DNA from: Limnephilus marmoratus
Lineage: Eukaryota > Arthropoda > Insecta > Trichoptera > Limnephilidae
NCBI GenBank assembly: GCA_917880885.1
Contig: OU862923.1
Span: forward strand, 25,683,770-25,747,769
DNA: 64,000 nucleotides
Direction: 5' to 3'
The position numbers and the translations under genes were made by a program. Positions 54,868 through 64,000 of the stretch are shown one piece after another. A model generated the notes under the pieces. It searched no databases. It was not told the origin of the DNA and saw only the letters and a program-made list of their open reading frames with translations. Numbering within the stretch: the stretch's first letter is position 1; each line of letters starts with the position of its first letter.

Positions 54868-54905
54868 TATAGCGCAGTTTTGTGATATTTCACTTTAAGT
54901 GCTCT
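54868..54905 (+). repeat. Dispersed 40-bp word shared with 590
   Basis: 'tatagcgcagttttgtgata' followed by 'tttcactttaagtgc' matches about 593-628 with two differences, each next to AATAATA-type sequence. It is probably the shared end of an unidentified retroelement. Confidence 0.5.
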
Positions 54906-55295
54906 CAATACGTATTTTCCTTCTCGAACCGTGGTGCTTTGAAATATCCAATTAAATAACTGTGTTGTCTGTGAGATAGCTGTGTTATATTAAATTAGGA
55001 TCTGTTCAATAACACGGGATTTAAGTTTTTTAAGTTCGTTGTTTAAGCGCGTTTTAACCATCACGTCATCATCGGGATTTTTTTTATCGCGTTTGCTATC
55101 AGATTCCGTACAAACTGGAAGAATTTAAAAGTGAAATAAGTGTGAGAGGACAAAAGTAAATGGTTTTAACCAAAATTTTAAAATAAAGTCTTATGATTTT
55201 ACATCGTTGTGATTCTAAATATGCAAATTTCGATTTCTAAGAAAAATCTTTATAAGTACCTACTTTTTATATTTTTGTTAGGTGCTTACTTTTCT

Positions 55296-55690
55296 TCCAC
55301 AGGAATAGAGAGTGGGCGAGAGGTAAGGCTTTCGACTAACAATCCGAGGATTCAAATTCCGGTGTGCGCAAGTAAATTTCATTTAATTAATTTGTGTTAT
55401 TTCGCAATTATACACAATATGTTTGCCGCACGTTCCAGAGTGGAAGGTACTCTCAGTATCGCCCTGGTGTAAGATCACCATTAAAATTTGAATTTTTGCT
55501 TGAAATGGCTTTAGCCATGTTTGGTGACTAGGTCTAAAGAGCCAGGTACTTCCCCACCTTCCACTTCCTCATCTCCTTCCCCTCCCCACAACCTTCAGCC
55601 TCACAACACACCCCAATTGTGGATATATTAAAATCACTGGTTCCAGACGGTTGGGAGCAATTGGGGCTCTTGTGAGGTATTCACATAAAA
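55296..55690 (+). mobile_element. SINE-1 copy, full length
   Basis: The head is worn ('gagtgggcgagaggtaaggc' and 'gattcaaattccggtg'); the linker and body are complete: 'cgttccagagtggaaggtac', 'gccctggtgtaagatcacca', 'ggctttagccatgtttggtg', 'ccaggtacttccccacc', 'gggagcaattggggctcttg', ending 'ggtattcacataaaa'. Confidence 0.75.
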
Positions 55691-56149
55691 AATGTTTTTA
55701 AGCAATGAATTTCTATTTCAGGGCTGTAAAAAATCTTTCACAATTCTGAATTCAGAATAACGCCACCAGCCCGCGATAGTCAAACCATTTGGGAGACTTT
55801 CGGTTATCTATCGGAAAACAGAGGTAAAGAAACGCCGATAACGGTTATGGCGGACCATTCCATAAGAATGTATGGCGAGCCATTTGACTAGGATGTGAGC
55901 ACATCAACTGTCTCTCTTATTTCTTTATTCATTTTTCCTTAACGGGCTAGATAGTCCAGGCTGGTGAAAGTATGGAGGATGAATCACTATCATGAAAATA
56001 AGCAACACTATTAGTTACCTACCTCCAATTAATAAGCTTATTAACTCGATTGGGAGAAGCAAGCGGCGTGCAGTAAGTTATCGGAAATATGAGGTTATAG
56101 GAACTATGAGGGCACCACTTTCCCGGGTCTAGATAAATTGACTGAATTG

Positions 56150-56485
56150 CAATTTTTAGAAATCAATTTTTCGAATTCAATTTTTCGAAAACATATTTTT
56201 CGAACATCAATTGACCGAAACACTAGTTTTTCGAATTGATATAAGTATGTATACAGTACGTACAAGATTATTTTATTATAGGATGGATAATATCAACTAA
56301 CCTAACCTAACAGTATCTCGTTAGACATAAGCAAGTGAAATATATATTTTAAAAGTTGATTAACAATTTCGAAAAATATGTCTTTCGGCCAATTATTGCT
56401 GTTCGAAAAATTAGTCTTTCGAAAAACTGAAATTCGAACAATTGATTTCGAAAAATTGAATTCGAAAAACATGTCTGCTCCCACT
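56150..56485. mobile_element. TTTTTCGAA-rich inverted-repeat element
   Basis: Multiple TTTTTCGAA words lie at 56167-56240 and TTCGAAAAA words at 56368-56470, so the two halves are inverted relative to one another. The spacer holds a short 'ctaacctaacctaac'. Family unknown. Confidence 0.5.
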
Positions 56486-56489
56486 TTAC

Positions 56490-59400
56490 CGTTTTAAAGA
56501 CCCAGATGGGTCCCTCTATCGGTTTTCAATACTCTCCTTTAGTTTTTAAAACAAAGCTATTTACATTTTTGTCACTTTACAATTAAATTGAATCACAGGA
56601 AAAAATGCTTAACGTAGTCTGACGCAGAAAAATATGCTTGAACCGTCGAAGGAATCGCTAACCGTTCGGCAAGAGGAAAAAGATTGGCTATCACCTTGTT
56701 GACGTGATATTAAATAAATAATTTTATAGAACATGATTTCGAGCAATTAAGGGCATCATTAAAGCGAAACGATGTAAACAAAATTACACAAGCGAGATAC
56801 AGTATTTACTTTAGAGAAAAAACAATTACTTTTTATGGTGTGGGCATTAATAATGAATTACGAGCAAGTACATGAAATTTTTAAATATAAATACCTGTCA
56901 ATGAGAAAATTTATGTGATTTTTTACGAGAGAGAGACACTAAACTGATTTGGTTCTAAGACATGAGATAGGAGATTAACAGAGATTTGAAAAAAGGTCAT
57001 ATACGGAGGAACCGAATTTGGTCCTTTTCCTATGAAAGTCTGGGCGATCAGGAGTCATTTTTCTATGAAAGGAGAGCTCTAAGAAATCTTTAAAACACCA
57101 TGGTTTGATAAAGAAGGGGGAATTCGTTGGGAGATTGGGGGAGAGTTCGGATGAAACAACGGGAAGTGCGGGATCAAGAAAAAACGTAAAGAGCACGGTT
57201 ATAGGAGTGGTCGTGGAAGACTACTAGTAAAGTTGAAATGTCTACAAGTGTTTGCAAAAATAGTAAATTCAGTGTTTTATTTTCCTCTTAAAATTGAGAA
57301 ATAAAAGTCCGATAAAGTGCTTTAAAATAATACTTCGTGAAAGTTCGGGTGTTTTATAATGAAAGTGTTTAAAGTCAGTAAATAAGAATTAAATGGCATT
57401 CGGGGTTCTTTCTTACAACTTAAATTTAGTGGTTTTATAACAATTAACAAAAATCCAGTGTCTTAAAATAAATCAAATTACCGGATAAAAGAAAATATAA
57501 CACGCGATTTTAAAATTAACTATAGGTGATATAATAATTAAAACTTTAACTTTACTTTAAATAACATGACATAGGTAAAATAAATAACAATAACGAATTG
57601 TTCGAGTCACGTTTAAACGACAGTGGTTCAATAATAAGGCGGTTAATAATTCTTTGTGAATTGAATAACGAAATTGTAATAAACAGTAGTGATAATAATT
57701 CGTACACTTGGTAAACGTGCGTATCTACGGTTATTAATTCTAAAGTGATATTAAAATATTGAGAATAAATAATAATTTACCTAATTCCGGACGATAAAAT
57801 TAAACATCTGATTTGTTATTTGATGAATCACCTCTCGAAGGCGAATGAAATAAAACAGTAGTTAATACGAGGTTGAGGAACTAAGCGAAATACCGAAGTG
57901 AATCTTAAATAGACAGATATTTGAAGAGTTTTTTTTTCATCATCAGAGTCTTTTCTCAAAAAGGGCCGATAGGAATCCATTAGCTAGGAATCGAAAAAAA
58001 GGGAAAACCTCGATCACAATGTCGAAGTTATGAAAGTCCCGACTGGAAAAAATTGTAATCGATCGAGGGCGGTAAGATAAAACCAATTATTAATTATTTT
58101 CAGAGACAAAGAAGAAAGGGACGAGCGTGCATCACCAATAAATCAATCGGAGCTTTGGAGTTTTGTCACTAACACGCTGCTACTAATTAAAAGATTATGT
58201 TATTTTTCCACGCAAGATAGCAATGCCCATCAGCTCGAAAACAAGTCAACCAGGAAATATCTATTCTAGAGTTAGGCTACATATGAAGGTATTATCTTCA
58301 GTTAGGTAAATACGCTAATTTATTATAACTCATATAAAACGAATCGAGGCGCGTAGAACGTAATGAATGACTATCGTGGAAGCTCTTTATTCTATATTTC
58401 GTGTGCGGGAGTATACATGCGTCTCAAAATTAGGTCAAACAAACAAATACCGACTTATAAATTAGGTTATACAAGTACTTGGTTTAGTTAGGTAGGTCTA
58501 TTGTTTACTTAAACGCGCATAAGGATTGGCGACGTAAGATATCAGTTTGATTCGTAACCGAAATACCTATAATAAATACTTCTCAAAACTAGGTCAAGCA
58601 AATTATACCTTAGTTGAAACTAGGTCATCCAGATACCTCTTAGGTTAGCAAAGTACCTACTTAAACGACCAATGTTTGGGCAAAGCTAGGACAAATAAAA
58701 TAGAAAATTATTAGTTAAACGATGAATCGTGCTTCAAAAGGACAATGGCCGTAGAAATAAACAATCTCCAAAGTGGGTCAGTATACCGAAGGTCGTCTAT
58801 GTGAAGTGTAAACAAATAAACCATAAAAAAATGACGTACCTATTTTATATCGTTCATTCGTTCATTGGAGGTAATCATTTATTGGCACAATATAATTAGG
58901 TATTACAAGATGTGATAGGAGTGTGCCTCTCAATCAATTCTAGGTAATTACATTGGCGTACTTGAATAATAATAATAATAATAAGACGAGGGAAAATAAT
59001 TAACGACAACACATAAATTAAATAAACAAATAACCATGAGAAATGAAATACGTAACGCTAAAATCAATGGAAATAGCCAATTGATAGGTATAACTAATAC
59101 CTACCGAATCCTTTCACCGGCGTGATAAGGGAATGGTTATATGACCTTCGATAGTGTACCAAAAATTTCGATTTGAGTTCAATGCCATCCATTGACAGTC
59201 ACCTAAATTCCATTAACGAATAAACAAAACAAAGCTTTAACGTCAGGGACAAGTTTATCAATTATAGCTTGCGACGAAATCTGCGGTCAATATATGAAGG
59301 CGACATTGACGTTAAATTCACTCAATTCTAAACGACTTGATTTTACTAGAGCGATCGCCAATAGGTAGCATTGTTTCAGCATGCAAAATTTTGCAAAGTA

Positions 59401-59893
59401 AAGTACCTCGACTAGCTTCAAACTCAAAGAGAGCCCTTCACAATTATTCAGGAGGTCATTGATTCAATGACAACTTGATTTACCTCATTTTAAATCTTTC
59501 TTATAGCAAGTAGGTATCCAAGAACCCATAAATACCCAAAAATCCTAAATACCTAACACACGAGGAGCTAGTGACCTCATTTAAAAAACATTGGTGTTCA
59601 AATACTCATACAGTCCTGAATCTTAACTTTTCTCGAACGTAAGCTTCAAGGCTTCTGTATGTGGGTATGAGCCATCTGGAAATGTAAGTGTCAACCTTTC
59701 TCGAACGGAGGGCTTTGATCTTGTGGCGGTATTGTCGAGTTGGGGCATGCGGGGAAGAGGAAGGACGTATGCGGACAGTACGCTGACGCGGCATTAAAGC
59801 TACAGGTTATTTGCATACCGCAAGTCTTGTCGAACCTGAAAGCAAACATAAGGCTCACGAGGTGCGTTTTATGTCAGCTAGTCAGAGGTGGAG
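56490..59893. other. Long AT-rich stretch without recognised features
   Basis: About 3.4 kb has only short frames and AAT microsatellites (for example 58968-58983). It shares no repeat with the rest of the window, so it is the least repeat-laden interval here and could hide untranslated exons or regulatory DNA. I cannot support any. Confidence 0.4.
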
Positions 59894-61012
59894 TGTAACG
59901 CTGGGTCGGTCACGTGGGAGGAAGGATCTGCCCGTCACAAGCTTACGCCACATTCAACGGATAGAGGCATGATAAGGGAAGACATGAAATACCCCTTCTA
60001 GAATCAGTAGAGTTAAATTCAATCCGGAGGAGACGGAAGTCGGAGTGAAACAGAAAAACGGCATGAAGACTTGGTATTCCCCCTGCTGGCGTGAAGGGCC
60101 CCTTTCATAGCATGAGACGCTCGTCGAAGAGAGTAAAACTCGGATTTAAGGATAAGCCTAGCAAACGTACTGGGAGAATCCGGGTTTGTAATTGTTGTTC
60201 ATCGGTTTTCACTTGGTTAGCGGAGGAGCCGACTTTTCAGCAAACATATTATCCCCTCCATATCCATCCACCCTTACTATTCAAACAATTTCGTGAATAC
60301 TAACTATGAAGACAAAACATTATGTTAGGAGAAGCTGCAGACAAGAACTCCAATTGAGAAAACTGGACCCTCGAGTACGATCATCCTACACCGGTAAGGT
60401 AAGGTTTGCTTTCTTGAAATGTTTAATTTATTAACTGTTGTTTTATGTTATCGATGTGTCCGCGGTGATAAGAGGAATTAAATAAACACACTAAATTCCT
60501 ACGGAAATCAAATAGACACAGAGTTTAAGGCGGGGTTAGTTTATCAAACTCGGTTAAAAGATACTAAAATAATAATAATTAATAAATCGGAAAATTCTTA
60601 CCCTTTCTCTAAAAGAATCTATGGGTTACCACACGTAATACATTATCTTCTCTACATATGTGTGCATATTAAGTATGCAAACAGATGTAAAATCTAAAAC
60701 AAAAAATTACACAACGAAGATTATAGAAATAATGTGAAGAAAAATCTTAAATCTTGATTACTGTGAGAAATCGCAGGGATTTAAGAAGATAGGGTAGGTT
60801 TAGCTGGATTATAAGGTATAGGGGTTTAGAAATCACGAGCCTGAGGTAGAAACAAACTGGAAGGAGGGTTTAGTCAGGCCATCATACCTAGTGGTGTGAT
60901 CAGTAGGACATAAGGGTAGAATTATGAGCGTGGCTACGAGACAGGAGCTACGAGATTTGAACTACGAGGTAGAAGCTTAGAAAAGTAAATCAGCTAGGTA
61001 GGGTTCATCACA
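59894..61012 (+). mobile_element. Possible long terminal repeat of an LTR retrotransposon
   Basis: TGTAACGCTGGG at 59894 and ...TTCATCACA at 61012 would be the TG...CA ends. Two bases later comes TGGTGTCAAAAGCC, which looks like a primer-binding site (TGG complements tRNA 3' CCA). Internal sequence stops within about 50 bp, where Helitron-like DNA begins. No gag/pol and no second LTR were seen, so this remains tentative. Confidence 0.35.
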
Positions 61013-61064
61013 ATTGGTGTCAAAAGCCAAGAGTGGCGGACCATTACAAACGCCACTAAAATAA

Positions 61065-61380
61065 AGAGTTAGTCCCTGCGTATCCTTTCCTATGTGTCCC
61101 TGTTCCCGCCCCCCTTTCCCTTCCATCTTCCTCCTTCCCACCCTCCTGCTAAACTATCTGAAATATACACTTTATTCAAACAACTCGCGCACAACCCATT
61201 GTAATTTTTCTAAAAATAATTTTATAATCTGAGAGCTCACGATTTTATACAGAAACCTTTGCGAGCATGCGCTAAACAACTCACCAAAGTTTCATCGCAA
61301 TTGGATTAATAGTATAGGAACTAATAAGGGACAAAGAAAGAAACATTAATTTCTATACATACGGTATGCTGAAAAATATA
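61065..61380 (-). mobile_element. Helitron-like fragment, pyrimidine-rich
   Basis: 'gtccctgcgtatcctttcct' and the following CT-rich run match 47600-47740 and the complement of 13040-13195. Further right, 'gtttcatcgcaattggatta' and 'aagaaacattaatttctata' resemble Helitron interior text. Both termini are unclear. Confidence 0.4.
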
Positions 61381-61399
61381 TTTCATAGTAAGATAGTTG

Positions 61400-61854
61400 T
61401 GTTCAAATCAGTGTTAATCGGAGAAATTGTCACCTGGCAATTAGGTTCATATTCATAGTTTTTTTTTATTTTTTTTTTTTATTTAGTAACTATATAATAT
61501 TTTTTACATTTTATGTGAAACATGTTAGATGTATATATAAAATAGAAAATATATTCGTAGTCCTCCTCACTAGGAGATCCTGTGCTGAGGGGGACTATGC
61601 TTTGGATAAGTTTTTCAGCGACTTCTATGGTTTAACTTCAATGTTTGGATAAGGTTTTCCAGAAACTTCTATGACGATGTTTTAAGTATAGTAGTAAGTT
61701 CATTTTCCGATAGTTCCTTAAGCCAACATTTAATGTCCTTAATGTAGCTATTTTTTGTTTTAATTTGTTTGATACTAGTTGTACATGAAGTTTTGTTAAA
61801 TAAATATCTTAAACGAAAATTCAGATTGGCGTATATAATTAAGGTTAAGAGTAT
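61400..61854. other. AT-rich stretch, nothing recognised
   Basis: A short direct pair ('aacttctatgg..' near 61620 and 'aacttctatgac' near 61662) is the only structure seen. Confidence 0.35.
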
Positions 61855-62310
61855 TGGTATCGCCGCCCAGGGATCCCTTTATAGGATAACCAACACCTCT
61901 ACCATGGGTCACCCAAGAGTTTAACTACGTTTGGTGGCTTTGCAGGAGTACCTGGGTTCATGGGGTGAGTTTTTCCGGGTCTTGGCGGCTGATGCATCTG
62001 CCCACCAACGCGTGGTAGGCCGAAACGGGAAAGACTGGTTGAGGGAGGAGAGTCTATTTTTTACTTTGATTTCTCCAGCGGGACTCTCTCGGAAAATCGG
62101 CTGGCATCGCAATGGGAGGAATAGCTTCATATGTCCGTCATTCCTGGACACCTTGTCCCCCAAATTCCTAGCCACCCCCATACCTTTTCCTTCCCTGAAC
62201 TTCCCCTCCTCTCTTTACTAAAAAGATCCCCCACACAGCATCCCAAAATACGATATAGGACCTGAGGAGAATTATTTTTCTTAGGACCTCCTGTGTGGAT
62301 CGTTAAAAAA
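61855..62310 (+). mobile_element. SINE-2 copy, near full length
   Basis: It begins at the GC-rich head (CGCCGCCCAGGGATCC), then 'ggataaccaacacctctacc', 'gggttcatggggtgag', 'tctgcccaccaacgcgtgg', 'gtcattcctggacaccttg', the polypyrimidine block and the hairpin tail CCCACACAG...CTGTGTGG with mutated inner arms. With the copy at 1638 it defines a length of about 450 bp. Confidence 0.75.
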
Positions 62311-62395
62311 GCATAATAGGTCAGACTCAAAAATGGGATTTTTTAAAATATTATGTCGATAGCGGAAATTTGAAACGCTTTAACGAACAATAGAC

Positions 62396-63048
62396 TAGAT
62401 CACTCTGAATCAGTTATACAGTTAAATGGTTGCAATGTCGAAAAGGTGGAAAGATTTAGATACCTCGGCAGTATTCTCACGGACACTCTTGACCCAGATG
62501 TAGAAGTTAGGTGCAGAATTGAAGCAGCAAGAACTGTGTTCATTAAAATGAAATCCCTCTTCTGCAATGACAATATCAGTTTTAAACTAACTGGCGAGAA
62601 TGCTAAAATGTTATGTGTTGTCGGTCTTGCTGTATGGATGTGAAACATGGACCTTGAAAGTAAATAATATGAACAGGTTAGAGGCTTTTGAAATGTGGCT
62701 TCACCAGAGAATGCTCAAGGTCCCATGTAGAGACATGATCACCAACACAGAAATTCTCAGGCGGGCTAGAGTAGATAGAGAACTGTTTACATTCATAAAA
62801 TCAGGAAAATTTCATATCTGGTTCATATACTTCGAGGGGAGAAGTATCACTTTTTCCATTTAATATTGAAAGGCAAGATAGAGGGTCGCCAAGGGCCTGG
62901 TAGGAGACAAATGTCTTGGCTGCGAAGTACACGAGAGTGGACCGGCATTAGAAGTGTGGAGCAATACAGAGAGACATTTTCAAGAGTGATCGCCAACGTT
63001 GGGGGGACCTGATAAGGCACACAAAGAAGAAGAAGAAAGGACAATAAA
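62396..63048 (+). mobile_element. RTE-like retrotransposon C-terminal fragment (RTE-C), frameshifted
   Basis: Frame 1 reads 'VERFRYLGSILTDTLDPDVE' and 'VFIKMKSLFC'. After a frameshift near 62600 come 'LKCYVLSVLLYGCETWTLKV', 'NRLEAFEMWLHQRMLKVPCR' and 'TNTEILRRARVDRELFTFIK', with the remainder ('GRRQMSWLRS') in a third frame. This is the segment following the reverse-transcriptase active site in RTE-type LINEs. The 3' end has a GAA-repeat tail at 63025-63040. Inactive. Confidence 0.8.
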
Positions 63049-63049
63049 T

Positions 63050-63808
63050 CCAAAAATTAGTTAATTATGTCCTTCTCCGTTTTTTCTCTTTCGATCCGCG
63101 TCGTCGAAATATTTCTAGAAAAATACTTGCGTCTTTTACGACGTGCGAGATTTTATTTGTGAAAATTAAAACGTAAATTAAATACTTTCAATAAAGAAAT
63201 TTACACAAAATGTTAAGTATTCTGAAAGATACATAAAATGCTATTTTACAAAAAAAAAATCATGGTGATAGGTCCACAAAAACAGGAGATATAATTTTAT
63301 GATAAAAGAAAAACTTTTTTTTCGCTCTACTGAATAATTAACATTTTGTACGTTACAGCATTTCAAATTTCCGTGATCAATACGGTAAGATACGTATTAA
63401 GTATAACTACACACAACATACCTTCCTTATTTTTTTTACCATTGGGTTCAGATGTATTAACCGTATCCTTTTCATATGGCCCAGTACATTAAATCGGTTT
63501 CACGGAAATTTTCTTCAGTTCAATCGCTTTTGTGGACCATTTATCCTTAGTAAAAGCGATTTCTATGTACATAATAAAAAATACAAACATGCGTACCTTT
63601 ATTAGGCACTGAATACAGTTTCTGTTTATTATATTTTAAATCGTTTGCTAAACCTTTTACGCACTAACCAAACGTTTGAGAAAAAAATATTAAATAATGT
63701 GCCTACTTGAATTTTTTTTCGGGTCTCAATAAAGCTATTGAAGAAATAAGTTTTCAACATAATTGAACAAAATCCAAGTACCCATGTACAATGTATTTTT
63801 TTTTAATG
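63050..63808. other. AT-rich stretch, nothing recognised
   Basis: No coding or element ends were seen. Confidence 0.4.
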
Positions 63809-63810
63809 TT

Positions 63811-64000
63811 CTACACACAGGAGGCCCTGAGGGAAATAATTTCCCTCAGGGCATATGTCATCTTTAGGGATGCTGTGTGGAGGGTTTTTTTGAGGAAAGG
63901 AAAGAGAGGAGAGTTATGGGAAGGAAGATGGTTTAAGGGGTGGGTAGGAATCTGGGTTTCAGTGTGTCCTGGTCATATCCAAGATCTAGACAAACCTCAC
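63811..64000 (-). mobile_element. SINE-2 copy running off the right edge
   Basis: The hairpin tail (CTACACACAGGAGGCCCTGA ... CTGTGTGGAG), polypyrimidine block and 'aatctgggtttcagtgtgtc' segment are present on the minus strand; the head lies beyond position 64000. The T-run at 63798 marks the poly-A. Confidence 0.75.

Overview
The window is eukaryotic nuclear DNA, almost certainly from an insect. It is AT-rich and gene-poor, contains spliced coding exons, and is crowded with insect-type mobile DNA: RTE, Jockey and CR1-like non-LTR retrotransposons, Penelope-like elements, Helitrons, hAT and piggyBac-type DNA elements, and tRNA-derived SINEs. A run of CCTAA/TTAGG pentamers, the usual insect telomere unit, sits inside one element. 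Frequent words such as TAGGTACCTA and a GGAGGTTCTCAATTCGA-type repeat tail make Lepidoptera a reasonable guess, but the order is not proven from the sequence.

Only one host gene is well supported. The first four coding exons of an outer-dynein-arm docking-complex coiled-coil protein (ODAD1/CCDC114 or CCDC63 family) lie on the minus strand between 6588 (start codon) and 326, and the gene continues off the left edge. All splice sites fit GT-AG and the first three introns are phase 0. Intron 3 (466-5103) has been inflated by a minisatellite, three SINE copies, an RTE retrotransposon carrying a nested SINE, and a tandem duplication.

The other 57 kb is mobile-element debris separated by AT-rich DNA in which I recognise nothing. 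Layout: 9.2-9.6 kb CpG-rich patch and a short tandem repeat; 10.3-17.6 kb SINEs, two CR1-like LINE fragments, Helitron ends and a Penelope terminal-repeat cluster; 18.2-19.1 kb a Penelope fragment with a GIY-YIG tail, then a SINE; 20-21.7 kb an uncertain ORF, a LINE tail and SINEs; 23-24.4 kb a Helitron containing a hAT MITE containing a SINE; 24.5-25.1 kb a nested MITE; 26.7-27.1 kb a Penelope palindrome; 28.5-28.9 kb a foldback with telomere-like pentamers; 29.2-29.4 kb a 10-bp-period heat-shock-element array; 29.5-31.3 kb a scrambled RTE and a SINE; 32-50.9 kb hAT MITEs, Jockey and RTE fragments, hairpin elements and tandem duplications; 52.2-54.4 kb a piggyBac-type MITE and a decayed hAT transposase; 55-64 kb a SINE, a probable LTR, Helitron-like debris, a SINE, an RTE fragment and a last SINE running off the right edge.

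The most interesting theme is a LINE/SINE partnership. At least ten copies of a roughly 450-bp SINE (called SINE-2 here) end in the same double-hairpin 3' tail as the CR1-like LINE at 11339-11976, which suggests that the LINE machinery copied the SINE. Other notable items are the heat-shock-element array, the telomere-pentamer foldback, and hammerhead-like folds in the Penelope repeats. All family assignments rest on motifs read by eye; no database was searched.
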